Assembly: GCF_014268655.2 (NCBI RefSeq)
Contig: NZ_JABWQX020000001.1
Coordinates: 1,952,001-2,016,000 of the forward strand
Length of the DNA stretch: 64,000 nucleotides
Source of the DNA: Pseudomonas marvdashtae
GTDB taxonomy: Bacteria > Pseudomonadota > Gammaproteobacteria > Pseudomonadales > Pseudomonadaceae
Direction: 5' to 3'
Made by a program: the position numbers and the translations under genes
Notes under the pieces: generated by a model
What the model was told of the DNA's origin: nothing
What the model saw: the letters and a program-made list of their open reading frames with translations, nothing else
The model's database searches: none
Shown here: positions 9,098 through 18,599 of the stretch, in pieces
Numbering within the stretch: the stretch's first letter is position 1
Layout: the number at the start of each line of letters is the position of its first letter

Positions 9098-10045
9098 ATG
9101 AACCGCAACGATTTACGCCGCCTCGACATGAACCTGCTGGTGATCTTCGAGGCGCTGATGTTCGAGAAGAACCTGACCCGCGTCGCCGAAAAGCTGTTCA
9201 TGGGCCAGCCGGCGGTGAGCGCGGCGCTGGGGCGCCTGCGGGATCTGTTCGATGACCCGCTGTTGATCCGTCATGGCCGCGGCATGGAGCCCACGCCGCG
9301 AGCCCTGGCGATCCTGCAGGAGCTGCAACCGGCCATGGACACGATCTCCGGCGCGGTCAGCCGGGCCAAGGCGTTCGACCCGTCCACCAGTTGCGACGTG
9401 TTTCGCATCGGTCTGTCCGACGATGCCGAATTCGGCCTGTTCCCGCCCTTGCTGAGCCAACTGCGCGAAGAGGCCCCAGGCATCATCGTGGTGGTGCGGC
9501 GGGCCAATTTCCTGTTGATGTCGTCGCTGCTGGCCAGCGGCGAAATCAGCGTCGGCGTCAGTTACACCACCGACCTGCCGGCCAATGCCAAGCGCAAGAA
9601 ACTGCGGGACATCCCCTGCAAGGTCTTGCGTGGCGACAAGCGTCCGGAGCCGCTGACGCTGGATGAATACTGTTCGCGTCCCCACGCCATGGTTTCGTTC
9701 TCGGGCGACCTGAGCGGCAACATCGACCTGGACCTGGCGCGCATCGGCCGGGCCCGCAAAGTCGTGCTCGCGGTGCCGCAATTCAGCGGCTTGCGCGCAC
9801 TGCTGGCCGGCACCGAGCTGATCGCCACCGTGCCGGACTACGCCGCCTGCGCGCTGGTGGAAGGTTGCGCCTTGCGCGCCGAAGACCCGCCGTTCGAGAT
9901 CAATGCCGCCGAGTTGTCGATGGTCTGGAGCGGTGTGCATGACAACGACCCTGCCGAACGCTGGTTGCGCTCGCGCATCGCCACGCATATGTCCCAACCG
10001 CTGCCGGCAGCCGCCTCGACGGACCCGGCCGGAGCTCACCGATGA
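9098..10045 (+). CDS. LysR-family transcriptional regulator
   Basis: 315 residues from MNRNDLRRLDMNLLVIFEAL. The N-terminal winged helix (about 8-67: NLTRVAEKLFMGQPAVSAALGRLRDLF) and a periplasmic-binding-like effector domain (about 95-295) are both present, at the usual family length. The RRLDMNLL opening resembles the NodD/LeuO/SyrM-like LysR group. It is the first gene of what looks like an operon: its stop overlaps the DoxX start (ATGA at 10042-10045), and four enzyme or membrane genes follow. It probably controls its own operon and perhaps the hydrolase just upstream. The effector is unknown. Confidence 0.9.
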   Translation: MNRNDLRRLDMNLLVIFEALMFEKNLTRVAEKLFMGQPAVSAALGRLRDLFDDPLLIRHGRGMEPTPRALAILQELQPAMDTISGAVSRAKAFDPSTSCDVFRIGLSDDAEFGLFPPLLSQLREEAPGIIVVVRRANFLLMSSLLASGEISVGVSYTTDLPANAKRKKLRDIPCKVLRGDKRPEPLTLDEYCSRPHAMVSFSGDLSGNIDLDLARIGRARKVVLAVPQFSGLRALLAGTELIATVPDYAACALVEGCALRAEDPPFEINAAELSMVWSGVHDNDPAERWLRSRIATHMSQPLPAAASTDPAGAHR

Positions 10046-10455
10046 ACACCTTTGACGAACGCCGCATGCAGGACCTGGGCTTGCTGTTCCTGCGCCTGAG
10101 TGGCGCGCTGTTTCTGCTGTGGGTCCATGGCCTGCCAAAACTTTTGAATTACAGCACCGAGCTGAGCCGCATCGAAGACCCGTTCCACCTTGGCGCCGCC
10201 CCGACACTGATATTGGCGATCTTTGCCGAAGTGCTCTGCCCGTTGCTGATCATGGCCGGCGTGCTGGTGCGCCTGGCGTGCCTGCCCATCCTGTTTCTGC
10301 TGGCGGTCGCGCTGCTGGTGGTGCACCCGCAGTGGAGCCTGGAGGAAGGGCAGTTCGGCTGGTTGCTGCTGATTGTATTTACCAGCGTGTTCATTGCCGG
10401 CCCTGGTGGCCTGGCGATCAATACGCGTTTTGCTGGAGTGCTTCGCCATGCCTGA
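10042..10455 (+). CDS. DoxX-family membrane protein
   Basis: 137 residues with four hydrophobic segments (about 12-32, 53-72, 74-92, 106-125) and the DoxX/YphA-like pattern of an early helix containing R-L-S-G-A-L-F-L. Members of the family sit in the inner membrane; some are linked to thiosulfate:quinone oxidation or thiol stress, most are uncharacterised. Its start overlaps the LysR stop by four bases and its end overlaps the next gene by eight, so translation is probably coupled. Function here cannot be stated beyond membrane association with the enzymes of the operon. Confidence 0.8.
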   Translation: MNTFDERRMQDLGLLFLRLSGALFLLWVHGLPKLLNYSTELSRIEDPFHLGAAPTLILAIFAEVLCPLLIMAGVLVRLACLPILFLLAVALLVVHPQWSLEEGQFGWLLLIVFTSVFIAGPGGLAINTRFAGVLRHA

Positions 10456-11086
10456 ATCTCAAACCATCAAGTCCACCGCACCGAACGCGATACCCGGTTT
10501 CGACGAAATCGTCACCCTGGTAGTCAAGCACCGGATCAAGGCTGGCCAGGACGGTGCCTATGAAGCCTGGTTGCGGCGCATCGTCAGCGTCGCCGGTCAG
10601 TGGCCCGGGCATCTGGGCGTGGACGTGGTCCGGGGCAAGCAGGGCGGGTTGTCCTTGTTTACCTGCGTGCTGCGTTTCTGCTCCACCGACGCCATGCAGC
10701 GCTGGCTCGATTCCCCCGAGCGACGCGAGCTGGTGGAAGAGGCCGCGCCGCTCTTGGCCGATGGCGACCAGACCGAAGTCGCGCCGCACAAGGAATTCTG
10801 GTTCGCCCCGCTGGCCGATGCCTCGATGCCGCCGCCGCGCTGGAAGCAATCGGTGGTGACGCTGCTGGTCATCCTGCCGCATACCTTGCTGGTGCCGTTG
10901 CTCTGGGGCCCGTTGCTGCAACTCAACGCCTTCCTGTCCAACTACGTGGTCGCGACGTTCCTGATCACCGTGACCATCGTGCTCTCGGTGGTGTACGTGT
11001 GCATGCCGCTGGCGACCCGTCTGTTCGCGCCGTGGCTGGAAGCGTCCAAGACCCACGAGCACCTGGAGCCCGGCCATGGCCAATAA
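10448..11086 (+). CDS. Antibiotic-biosynthesis-monooxygenase-domain protein with membrane tail
   Basis: 212 residues from MPESQTIKST (ATG at 10448, overlapping the DoxX end). The first ~115 residues fit the ABM (dimeric alpha-beta barrel) fold: TLVVKHRIKAGQDGAYEAWLRRI, then a GVDVVRGKQGG strand, and an aromatic end EFWFAPL. The last ~90 residues carry two hydrophobic segments (about 138-160 and 170-192), anchoring the domain to the membrane. ABM proteins include cofactor-free quinone-forming monooxygenases and many of unknown role. It sits between DoxX and an amidohydrolase and shares 11 bases with the latter's longest reading. Confidence 0.82.
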   Translation: MPESQTIKSTAPNAIPGFDEIVTLVVKHRIKAGQDGAYEAWLRRIVSVAGQWPGHLGVDVVRGKQGGLSLFTCVLRFCSTDAMQRWLDSPERRELVEEAAPLLADGDQTEVAPHKEFWFAPLADASMPPPRWKQSVVTLLVILPHTLLVPLLWGPLLQLNAFLSNYVVATFLITVTIVLSVVYVCMPLATRLFAPWLEASKTHEHLEPGHGQ

Positions 11087-13043
11087 AGATGACCCGACCG
11101 ATCCGCTGCGCCGCCAATTACTGGCCGCCGGATCCTTGCTCAGCGCGGCGGCGGCTTTCTGGCCACGCCTGTCTCTTTCATCTTCCCATTCAGAAGGAAA
11201 TCCAATGAACGCCGATCTGATTCTGTTCAATGGCCAGTTCCACACCGTCGACCGCGAGAAACCTCGTGCCAGCGCGGTTGCCATCAGCCAGGGGCGCTTC
11301 GTTGCCGTGGGCACCGACGCCGAGGCCATGGCCTTGCGCGGCAGCGGCACGCAGGTCATCGACCTCAAGAGCCGCACCGTCATTCCCGGGCTCAACGACT
11401 CGCACTTGCACTTGATCCGGGGCGGCTTGAACTACAACCTGGAGCTGCGTTGGGAAGGTGTGCCTTCCCTGGCCGACGCCTTGCGCATGCTCAAGGACCA
11501 GGCCGATCGCACGCCGACGCCGCAATGGGTACGGGTGGTGGGGGGCTGGAATGAATTCCAGTTCGCCGAAAAGCGCATGCCGACCCTGGAAGAACTCAAC
11601 CAGGCGGCGCCCGATACGCCAGTGTTCGTCCTGCACCTGTATGACCGCGCCTTGCTCAATCGCGCCGCGCTGCGCGTCGCCGGTTATACCCGCGACACGC
11701 CGAACCCGCCCGGCGGCGAGATCGTTCGCGATGCCAACGGGAATCCGACCGGCATGCTGGTGGCGCGGCCCAACGCGATGATCCTGTACTCGACGCTGGC
11801 GAAAGGGCCGAAGTTGCCGCTGGAATATCAGGTCAACTCCACTCGCCAGTTCATGCGCGAACTCAATCGCCTGGGCCTGACCAGCGCCATCGACGCCGGC
11901 GGCGGTTACCAGAACTACCCGGACGACTACGAAGTCATCGAACAGCTGGCCCGCGAGCAGCAGTTGACGGTGCGCATCGCCTACAACCTGTTCACCCAGA
12001 AGCCCAAGGAAGAGCTCACCGACTTCAAGAACTGGACCGGCAGCGTCAAGCTGCACCAGGGCGATGACTTCCTGCGGCACAACGGCGCCGGGGAAATGCT
12101 GGTGTTCTCGGCGGCGGATTTCGAGGACTTCCTCGAACCGCGTCCGGACCTGCCGCCAGGCATGGAGCAGGATCTGGAGCCGGTGGTCCGCCATCTGGTT
12201 GAGCAACGCTGGCCGTTCCGCCTGCACGCCACGTATGACGAATCCATCAGCCGCATGCTCGACGTGTTCGAGAAGGTCAACCGCGACATTCCGTTCAACG
12301 GCCTGCCCTGGTTCTTCGACCACGCCGAAACCATCACGCCGAAAAACATCGAGCGTGTACGGGCGCTGGGCGGCGGTATTGCGATCCAGGATCGCATGGC
12401 CTTCCAGGGCGAATATTTTGTCGACCGCTACGGCGCCAAGGCCGCCGAAGCCACGCCGCCGATCAAGCGCATGCTCGCCGAAGGCGTACCAGTGGGCGCC
12501 GGCACCGACGCCACCCGCGTATCGAGCTACAACCCGTGGACCTCGCTGTACTGGATGGTCAGCGGTCGTACGGTTGGCGGTCTTTCCCTGCACGAAGAGG
12601 GCCTGCCACGCCTCACCGCGCTGGAACTGTTCACCCACGGTAGCGCCTGGTTCTCGTCGGAGCAGGGCAAGAAGGGCCAGATCAAGGTCGGCCAACTGGC
12701 GGACCTGGCGGCCCTGAGTGCGGACTTCTTCAGCGTCGACGAAGAAGCCATCAAATGGATCGAGTCGGTGCTGACCGTGGTAGACGGCAAGGTGGTCTAC
12801 GCCGCTGGCGACTTCGAAAAACTCGGCCCGGCCAGCGTCCCGGTGCTGCCGGACTGGTCGCCGGTGGTCAAGGTCCCCGGCCATTGGCGCCCGACCTCGC
12901 CGTTGCAGGCGCAAGTGCACCAGTGCAGCGGCCCGTGCAAGGTGCATTCCCACAGCCATGAACGGGCGCGGTTGTCGAACGTGCCGGTCAGCGACTTCCA
13001 GGGTTTCTGGGGCGCGTTTGGCTGTTCGTGCTTTGCGTTCTGA
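11076..13043 (+). CDS. Amidohydrolase (YtcJ-like, amidohydrolase_3 family)
   Basis: Up to 655 residues. Metal-binding features of the superfamily are visible: NDSHLHL early (HxH), a histidine in FDHAETI and the late aspartate in GAGTDATR. Two starts are plausible. ATG 11076 (GGAG before it) adds 43 residues with a twin-arginine-like stretch (RRQLLAAGSLLSAAAAFWPRL), suggesting Tat export. ATG 11205 (AAGGAAATCC before it) gives MNADLILFNGQFHTVD, the start usual for cytoplasmic relatives. I keep the longer form because it couples to the preceding stop, with real doubt. The tail is unusual: QCSGPCKVHSHSHER then GAFGCSCFAF, a Cys/His-rich end that could bind metal. The substrate is unknown; relatives hydrolyse N-acyl or formamide-like bonds. 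Confidence 0.85.
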   Translation: MANKDDPTDPLRRQLLAAGSLLSAAAAFWPRLSLSSSHSEGNPMNADLILFNGQFHTVDREKPRASAVAISQGRFVAVGTDAEAMALRGSGTQVIDLKSRTVIPGLNDSHLHLIRGGLNYNLELRWEGVPSLADALRMLKDQADRTPTPQWVRVVGGWNEFQFAEKRMPTLEELNQAAPDTPVFVLHLYDRALLNRAALRVAGYTRDTPNPPGGEIVRDANGNPTGMLVARPNAMILYSTLAKGPKLPLEYQVNSTRQFMRELNRLGLTSAIDAGGGYQNYPDDYEVIEQLAREQQLTVRIAYNLFTQKPKEELTDFKNWTGSVKLHQGDDFLRHNGAGEMLVFSAADFEDFLEPRPDLPPGMEQDLEPVVRHLVEQRWPFRLHATYDESISRMLDVFEKVNRDIPFNGLPWFFDHAETITPKNIERVRALGGGIAIQDRMAFQGEYFVDRYGAKAAEATPPIKRMLAEGVPVGAGTDATRVSSYNPWTSLYWMVSGRTVGGLSLHEEGLPRLTALELFTHGSAWFSSEQGKKGQIKVGQLADLAALSADFFSVDEEAIKWIESVLTVVDGKVVYAAGDFEKLGPASVPVLPDWSPVVKVPGHWRPTSPLQAQVHQCSGPCKVHSHSHERARLSNVPVSDFQGFWGAFGCSCFAF

Positions 13044-13086
13044 GTGACATACCCGCTTCCCTCTATTCATCCAAAGGAGTCATCCC

Positions 13087-13716
13087 ATGAGCAACGTTCC
13101 CGCCTACAACCGCCTGAACAAAGACGACGCGGTGGTCCTGCTGGTCGATCACCAGACTGGCCTGATTTCCCTGGTCCAGGATTTTTCGCCCAACGAGTTC
13201 AAGAACAACGTACTGGCGCTGGCTGACCTGGCGAAGTTCTTCGGCCTGCCAACCATCCTGACCACCAGCTTCGAACAAGGCCCCAACGGCCCGATCGTGC
13301 CGGAGCTCAAGGAAATGTTCCCGGACGCGCCGTACATTCCGCGCCCAGGCCAGATCAATGCCTGGGACAACGAAGACTTCGTCAAGGCGATCAAGGCCAC
13401 CGGCCGCAAGCAACTGATCATCGCCGGCGTAGTGACCGATGTCTGCGTGGCGTTCCCGACCTTGTCGGCACTGGCTGAAGGTTTCGACGTATTTGTCGTC
13501 ACCGATGCCTCGGGCACCTTCAACGAAACCGTGCAGCAAGCCGCCTGGGTGCGCATGACCGCTGCTGGCGCGCAGATGATGAACTGGTTCTCGGTGGCGT
13601 GTGAGCTGCATCGCGACTGGCGCAACGACATCGAAGGCCTGGGCAACCTGTTGTCCCAGCGCATTCCGAACTACCGCAACCTGATGAACAGCTACTCGGC
13701 GCTGACTGCCAAGTAA
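13087..13716 (+). CDS. ycaC: Isochorismatase-family hydrolase, YcaC-like
   Basis: 209 residues from MSNVPAYNRLNKDD, with AAAGGAG before the ATG at 13087. Cysteine-hydrolase signatures are present: D21 in VLLVDHQTGL and C120 in GVVTDVCVAF, plus the R-P-G-Q-I-N-A-W-D-N-E-D segment shared with E. coli YcaC, an octameric hydrolase of unknown substrate. It is the last gene of the LysR-DoxX-ABM-amidohydrolase run (43-base gap) and is followed by a clear terminator, so it closes the operon. Together with the amidohydrolase it suggests stepwise hydrolysis of an amide or related small molecule; this is inference. Confidence 0.88.
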   Translation: MSNVPAYNRLNKDDAVVLLVDHQTGLISLVQDFSPNEFKNNVLALADLAKFFGLPTILTTSFEQGPNGPIVPELKEMFPDAPYIPRPGQINAWDNEDFVKAIKATGRKQLIIAGVVTDVCVAFPTLSALAEGFDVFVVTDASGTFNETVQQAAWVRMTAAGAQMMNWFSVACELHRDWRNDIEGLGNLLSQRIPNYRNLMNSYSALTAK

Positions 13717-13736
13717 GTTGTCGACTGGCTGAACGA

Positions 13737-13764
13737 TGCCCGCCGATGTGCGGGCATTTTTCTT
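13737..13764 (+). terminator. Rho-independent terminator after the YcaC-like gene
   Basis: Stem TGCCCGC / GCGGGCA with a 6-base loop, followed by TTTTTCTTTC. It lies 20 bases after the stop and ends the 9098-13716 operon. Confidence 0.85.
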
Positions 13765-13837
13765 TCTGGCCGACAACCGCAGGTTTTGTATTTGGTTTGA
13801 AATCTCCCTATAAAGGCGGTGACTGTCCACCCCTGGA

Positions 13838-14722
13838 ATGACAATGAACCCCTTCGAAGAAATGCGCATCTTTGCCCAGGTCATGGAGTCCGGCAGTTTC
13901 ACCGCCGCGGCGGACAAGCTCGGGCTGTCCAAGCAGTTCGTCAGCCGCAAGCTCATGGAACTGGAGCAGCGGCTCGGGGTGCGCCTGCTCAATCGTTCGA
14001 CGCGCCGGCTAGACGTCACCCCCTTGGGCCAGCGTTACTACGAGGCGGCTCTGCGCCTGCTCAGTGAAGTCGAACAGGTGGAGCAGGGCATCAGCGGCCA
14101 GACCAGCGAGCCGCGCGGGACCATTCGGCTCAGCGCGCCGTTGTCCTTCGCCGTGGCGCACTTGGGTAGCCTGCTGCCGCTGTTTTTGCAGCGCTATCCG
14201 GGCGTCAGCGTCGAGGTGGACCTGAGCGACCGTTCGGTGGACCTGCTGGGGGAGGGCTATGACTTGGCGCTGCGGATCGGTGTGCTGGAGGATTCGACGT
14301 TGATTGCCCGGCGTATCGCCACCGTCGAGCGGGTGTACTGCGCGAGCCCGGCTTATCTGGCGCAGCGCGGGACGCCGACGCACCCTGAAGATCTGCGCAA
14401 TCACGACTGCTTGCCCTACGGTCACAGCCGTCAGGTGCAATGGCGATTCGAGAGCGGTGCAAAACCGATGGCGTTGGAAGTAGCGGGGCGGATGCGGGCC
14501 AATAACGGCGACTTGCTCAGGGATGCGGCCATCGCCGGAATGGGCATTACCTACCTGCCGACGTTTATTCTCGCCGACGCGCTGAAGGATGGCCGCCTGG
14601 TCAAGGTGCTGGAGGGTTTCGAAACCGAGCCGTTGGCGCTGTCGGCGGTGTATCCGCAACATCGCCAGGGCTCCCGCCCAGTACAGGCGTTGGTTGAGTT
14701 CCTGCGCGAGCAGATGCAATAA
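13838..14722 (+). CDS. LysR-family transcriptional regulator (CrgA/DmlR-like)
   Basis: 294 residues; MTMNPFEEM or, two codons later, MNPFEEM. The winged helix (SGSFTAAADKLGLSKQFVSRKLMELEQRLGVRLLNRSTRRLDVT, about residues 20-62) is the CrgA/DmlR-like subgroup sequence type, followed by the effector-binding domain (about 92-290). The gene follows the terminator of the upstream operon and is convergent with the hemerythrin gene, so it appears monocistronic and without an obvious adjacent target. Confidence 0.88.
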   Translation: MTMNPFEEMRIFAQVMESGSFTAAADKLGLSKQFVSRKLMELEQRLGVRLLNRSTRRLDVTPLGQRYYEAALRLLSEVEQVEQGISGQTSEPRGTIRLSAPLSFAVAHLGSLLPLFLQRYPGVSVEVDLSDRSVDLLGEGYDLALRIGVLEDSTLIARRIATVERVYCASPAYLAQRGTPTHPEDLRNHDCLPYGHSRQVQWRFESGAKPMALEVAGRMRANNGDLLRDAAIAGMGITYLPTFILADALKDGRLVKVLEGFETEPLALSAVYPQHRQGSRPVQALVEFLREQMQ

Positions 14723-14735
14723 AGGCGTAGACGCA

Positions 14736-14759
14736 TTCAGCCGTCCTGGGACGGCTGAA
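14736..14759. terminator. Hairpin between convergent LysR and hemerythrin genes
   Basis: Near-perfect inverted repeat TTCAGCCGTCC / GGACGGCTGAA with a minimal loop, placed midway between the two convergent stops (14722 and 14776). The U-tract is poor on both strands, so it is a likely but weak bidirectional terminator. Confidence 0.5.
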
Positions 14760-14775
14760 GCTTAAAGGCGCTTGA

Positions 14776-15249
14776 TCAAGCGGCCAGGTTGGCGCTGAAC
14801 TCTTTCTTGTACTGGGCTTTCACGGCTTCCATCTGATTGCCCAGTTCATCGAGCTTGGCCTTGCCGAGGATTTTCTTGGCTTTAGGAAACATCTCGGTTT
14901 CTTCTTCCTCGATGTGATGCTCAAGCAGCTCCTTGACCACTTTCACGCGACCGGCAAATTCTGGCTGGGAAGGGTCGGTGTTCTTCAGGTCTGGCAGCAC
15001 CAGCGAGTCCACGGTGCGGTGTTCTTCCTTGGCCTCGTAATACATCTCGGCCTCTTCCTTGTCACCCGCCGCTTTGAAGGCCGGATAGAGAATTTCTTCT
15101 TCCAGGCGTGTATGGATAGACACTTCCATTTCAAGCTTGGCCAACAGTTCGGTGCGTTTCTTGAGCGCGCGGTCGGTGGACTCGCTCAATTGGGACAGGA
15201 TGCCCTTCACACGTTCATGGTCGGCTTTCAACAGGTCGATAGCGTTCAT
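14776..15249 (-). CDS. Hemerythrin HHE-domain protein
   Basis: 157 residues from MNAIDLLKADHERVKG; the ATG at 15247-15249 has AGGAG 8 bases upstream. The fold's metal ligands are spread as expected: H in KADHERV, H-x-x-x-E in IHTRLEEE, H in KEEHRTV, and HHIEEEE near residue 118. Such proteins carry a non-haem di-iron centre and bind O2 or NO, or act in oxidative or nitrosative stress; the role here is not shown. The product is cytoplasmic and very charged. It is the end of the accessory block, convergent with a LysR gene. Confidence 0.88.
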   Translation of the reverse strand: MNAIDLLKADHERVKGILSQLSESTDRALKKRTELLAKLEMEVSIHTRLEEEILYPAFKAAGDKEEAEMYYEAKEEHRTVDSLVLPDLKNTDPSQPEFAGRVKVVKELLEHHIEEEETEMFPKAKKILGKAKLDELGNQMEAVKAQYKKEFSANLAA

Positions 15250-15498
15250 AAGTAGCTCCTGGCAATTCACGGATGCGGGCAGGCTTCAAGCGCCGACGCC
15301 GCGTACCAGGTAGATTGCATCGGCCGTGCCAGCCGAGACGCTTTAAAAAAGCTTTTATAAACAGTGAGTTAACTTCCCGCTGATTTTCGCCGTCGTGCAG
15401 GCTGCATGAGACGGGGTGAAACGGCGTTGCACTTTGCGCTGCGGTGATCGCCAAGGGCAAAAACCGTCGCAGGAGATCCTCACTGCCGATTCAAAAGA

Positions 15499-15537
15499 CA
15501 AAAAAAATGCCCGTATCTCAGGATACGGGCATTTTTG
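15499..15537 (-). terminator. Terminator of the nuo operon
   Basis: Perfect 12-base stem AATGCCCGTATC / GATACGGGCATT with loop TCAG, flanked by an A-run on one side and a T-run on the other, so it can act on both strands. It lies 20 bases past the nuoN stop. Confidence 0.92.
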
Positions 15538-15556
15538 TTCGGTGACGCTCAGGCAA

Positions 15557-17020
15557 TCAGCCCGTCAACCCAGCCTGCTGAACCAAAGTCAGCAACGGCT
15601 GCGGGTACACGCCGAGGAAGAACGCCAGCACGGCGATGGCCAGCAGCATCACGCCGCCTGCCTTTTGTTCCCAGTGCAGCTCGGCGTCGTGGCGACGCAG
15701 GTTCGGTTCCATCAGGTACAGGGTGACCATCACGCGCAGGTAGTAGAACACGCCGATGGCACTGCCCAGCACCAGGGAGCCGACCAGCCACCATTGGTGG
15801 GCTTCGACGCCGGTGGCGATGATGTAGAACTTGCCGATGAAGCCGGCGGTCAGCGGGATGCCGGCCAGGGACAGCATCATCACGGTCAGCACGGCGGTCA
15901 GGTACGGACGGCGCCAGAACAGGCCGCGGTATTCGTACAGGGCGTCGGCGTCGCGGCCGTTGTACGGCGAGGACATCAGGGTGATCACGCCGAAGGCGCC
16001 GAGGCTGGTGATCACGTAGGTGACCAGATACACGCCGATGGCTTCCACGGCCAGGCCTTTGCTGGCGATCAGGGCGATCAGCAGGTAGCCGAAGTGGGCG
16101 ATGGACGAGTAACCCAGCAAACGCTTGAGGTTGCTCTGGGTCAGCGCCAGCAGGTTACCGAACAGGATCGACGCGATGGCGATGATGGTCAGCACGTTGC
16201 TCAGCACACCGCTGCTGGCCACTGGCGAGATCTGGAACAGCCGCACCATCACTGCGAACACGGCCACTTTCGACGCGGTGGCCAGGAACGCCGCCACGGG
16301 AGCCGGGGCGCCTTCGTAGACGTCCGGGGTCCAGAGGTGGAAGGGCACCAGCGACAGCTTGAACGACAGGCCGATCAGCATCATGCCCAGGCCCAGTTGC
16401 GCGAGCGGGCTTGGCAGGCCGGTGGCCGCCAAGGCCTGGCCGATGCCGACGAAGCTCAGGGTGCCGGCTTCGGCGTAGAGCAGGGCCATGCCGAACAACA
16501 GGAACGCGGAACCGGCCGCCGACAGCACCATGTACTTGATGCCGGCTTCCAGGGAGCGCTTGTTGAAGAAGGCGTAGGCCACCAAGCCGTAGACCGGCAC
16601 CGACAACAGCTCCAGGCCAATGAACAGGCTGGCCAGGTGCTGCGCGCTGACCAGGACCAGGCCACCGGCGGCGGCCATCAGGATCAGCAGGTACAGTTCT
16701 TCGCGGTTGCCTGGGTAACCCGAACCGCCATCACCCAGGTAGGCATGGGCGAGCGTAACGCAGGCGAGGGTGGCGACCAGGATCAGCGCCATATAGAGGC
16801 AGGCGAAACTGTCGATCTGGATCAGCGGCGTGACCGCCAATGGCGCGACTTTCAGGGCCGGCAGAATCGACAGCAGGGCCAGGTTCAGCCCCGCCACCGA
16901 CAGCAGGAAGGTCTGCGAGTGATTGCGCCGCCAGGCGATCGCCAGCATCACCACGATGATCGTGGCGCTGGTGATCAACAGCGGCGCAAGCGCGATAAAG
17001 TGTTGAATCGTGAATTCCAT
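15557..17020 (-). CDS. nuoN: NADH-quinone oxidoreductase subunit N
   Basis: 487 residues from [11 protein letters not shown] (start at 17020, shorter than the full open frame). One of the three antiporter-like membrane subunits (with NuoM and NuoL) that pump protons in complex I. About 14 hydrophobic helices; the conserved lysine-bearing helices are visible (for example [20 protein letters not shown]), and the [17 protein letters not shown] segment shared by the antiporter family is intact. Last gene of the operon, 7 bases after nuoM, followed by a strong terminator. Confidence 0.97.
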   Translation of the reverse strand: MEFTIQHFIALAPLLITSATIIVVMLAIAWRRNHSQTFLLSVAGLNLALLSILPALKVAPLAVTPLIQIDSFACLYMALILVATLACVTLAHAYLGDGGSGYPGNREELYLLILMAAAGGLVLVSAQHLASLFIGLELLSVPVYGLVAYAFFNKRSLEAGIKYMVLSAAGSAFLLFGMALLYAEAGTLSFVGIGQALAATGLPSPLAQLGLGMMLIGLSFKLSLVPFHLWTPDVYEGAPAPVAAFLATASKVAVFAVMVRLFQISPVASSGVLSNVLTIIAIASILFGNLLALTQSNLKRLLGYSSIAHFGYLLIALIASKGLAVEAIGVYLVTYVITSLGAFGVITLMSSPYNGRDADALYEYRGLFWRRPYLTAVLTVMMLSLAGIPLTAGFIGKFYIIATGVEAHQWWLVGSLVLGSAIGVFYYLRVMVTLYLMEPNLRRHDAELHWEQKAGGVMLLAIAVLAFFLGVYPQPLLTLVQQAGLTG

Positions 17021-17027
17021 AGCGCTC

Positions 17028-18560
17028 TTACCGGGCCGAAGCGAGTTGAGAGAAGGCGGTGCCGAGCCACTGCTGCACGCCATGCATCGTGGCGGCAGAG
17101 GTGTCGAGGAACGGTTGCGGGTAGACGCCGAGGTAAACCAGCAGCACCGCAAGGCCGAGCACCATGATCAGTTCGCGACCGTCCATGCCACGCAGCACTT
17201 CATCCGACTTGGCCGGGCCGAAGTAGGCGCGGTGGATCATGATCAGCGAGTAGACCGAACCGAACACCAGGCCGGACGTGGCGATAGCCGTGATCCATGG
17301 GGCGCTGACGAACGAGCCGATCAGGATCAGGAACTCGCCGACGAAGTTGCCGGTGCCCGGCAGGCCCAGGGAAGCGGCCGCGAAGAACAGGCTGATGGCC
17401 GGCAGGTAGGCGATGCGCGACCAGATGCCGCCCATTTCACGCATGTCGCGGGTATGCAGGCGTTCGTACAACTGACCGCTGAGGATAAACAGTGCTGCCG
17501 CCGACAGGCCGTGGGCCAACATCTGGATCACCGCGCCTTGCAGGGCGAGCTGGCTGCCGGAGTAGATGCCGATCAGCACGAAGCCCATGTGCGAGACGCT
17601 GGAGAAGGCGATCAGGCGCTTGATGTCGCTCTGGGCAAACGCCAGGAACGCACCGTAGAAAATCCCGATCAGGCCCAGGGTCATGGCAATCGGCGCGAAC
17701 TCGGCCGAGGCATTCGGGAACAGCGGCAGGGCGAAGCGCAGCAGGCCGTAGGCCGCCGTCTTCAGCAGGATACCGGCCAGGTCCACGGAACCTGCGGTCG
17801 GTGCCTGGGCGTGGGCGTCGGGCAGCCAGGAGTGGAATGGAACCACTGGCAGCTTCACCGCAAACGCGATGAAGAAGCCCAGCATCAGCACGTACTCGGT
17901 GGTGCGCGACATCTGCACTTTCAACAGGTCGGCGTAGTTGAAGGTAATCACGCCGGTGTTGTTGAAGTTCACCAGCACCAGGCCAAGGATCGCCACCAAC
18001 ATGATCAGGCCGGAAGCCTGGGTGAAGATGAAGAACTTGGTCGCCGCGTAGATCCGGGTTTTCTTGCCGTCCGAAGAACTGTGACCCCAGAGCGCGATGA
18101 GGAAGTACATCGGCACCAGCATCATTTCCCAGAAGAAGAAGAACATGAACAGGTCCAGCGCCAGGAACACGCCGACGACACCGCCCAGGATCCACATGAG
18201 GTTCAGGTGGAAGAAGCCGACGTGACGCTGGATCTCTTTCCAGGAGCAGAGTACCGAGAGGATACCCAGCAGGCCGGTCAGCAGGATCATCAGCAGCGAC
18301 AGGCCGTCGAGGGCCAGGTGCACGCTGATGCCAAAGCGCGCGATCCAGACATGCTTGAATTCAAGCGCCCAGGTCGGGTCGGCGCCAGGGGCCGGTGCAA
18401 ATGAATAGTCGCCGGTCGCCCACAGCCAGAGGCCGAGCGCGAGTTCCAGGGACATGGTCAGCAGCGCAATCCAGCGCGGGAGGGTGGAGCTGGAACGCTC
18501 CGCCATCCAGCACAGCAGGCCGCCGATGAAGGGGATCAGGATTAGCCAGGGCAGAATCAT
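17028..18560 (-). CDS. nuoM: NADH-quinone oxidoreductase subunit M
   Basis: 510 residues from [11 protein letters not shown], the normal length. Antiporter-like proton-pumping subunit of complex I with about 14 membrane helices. Hallmarks: the early MILLTGLLG helix, [15 protein letters not shown] with the key glutamate, [15 protein letters not shown], and [17 protein letters not shown]. It lies 39 bases after nuoL and 7 before nuoN. Nothing unusual in sequence. Confidence 0.97.
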   Translation of the reverse strand: MILPWLILIPFIGGLLCWMAERSSSTLPRWIALLTMSLELALGLWLWATGDYSFAPAPGADPTWALEFKHVWIARFGISVHLALDGLSLLMILLTGLLGILSVLCSWKEIQRHVGFFHLNLMWILGGVVGVFLALDLFMFFFFWEMMLVPMYFLIALWGHSSSDGKKTRIYAATKFFIFTQASGLIMLVAILGLVLVNFNNTGVITFNYADLLKVQMSRTTEYVLMLGFFIAFAVKLPVVPFHSWLPDAHAQAPTAGSVDLAGILLKTAAYGLLRFALPLFPNASAEFAPIAMTLGLIGIFYGAFLAFAQSDIKRLIAFSSVSHMGFVLIGIYSGSQLALQGAVIQMLAHGLSAAALFILSGQLYERLHTRDMREMGGIWSRIAYLPAISLFFAAASLGLPGTGNFVGEFLILIGSFVSAPWITAIATSGLVFGSVYSLIMIHRAYFGPAKSDEVLRGMDGRELIMVLGLAVLLVYLGVYPQPFLDTSAATMHGVQQWLGTAFSQLASAR

Positions 18561-18599
18561 GACGGGCTCGTTTCCTTTCGCAAGTTCGCAAGGTTCATA

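Noticed and set aside
11190..13070. 626-codon open frame antisense to the amidohydrolase
   Set aside because: Shadow of the metal-hydrolase gene, whose motifs are intact on the plus strand.
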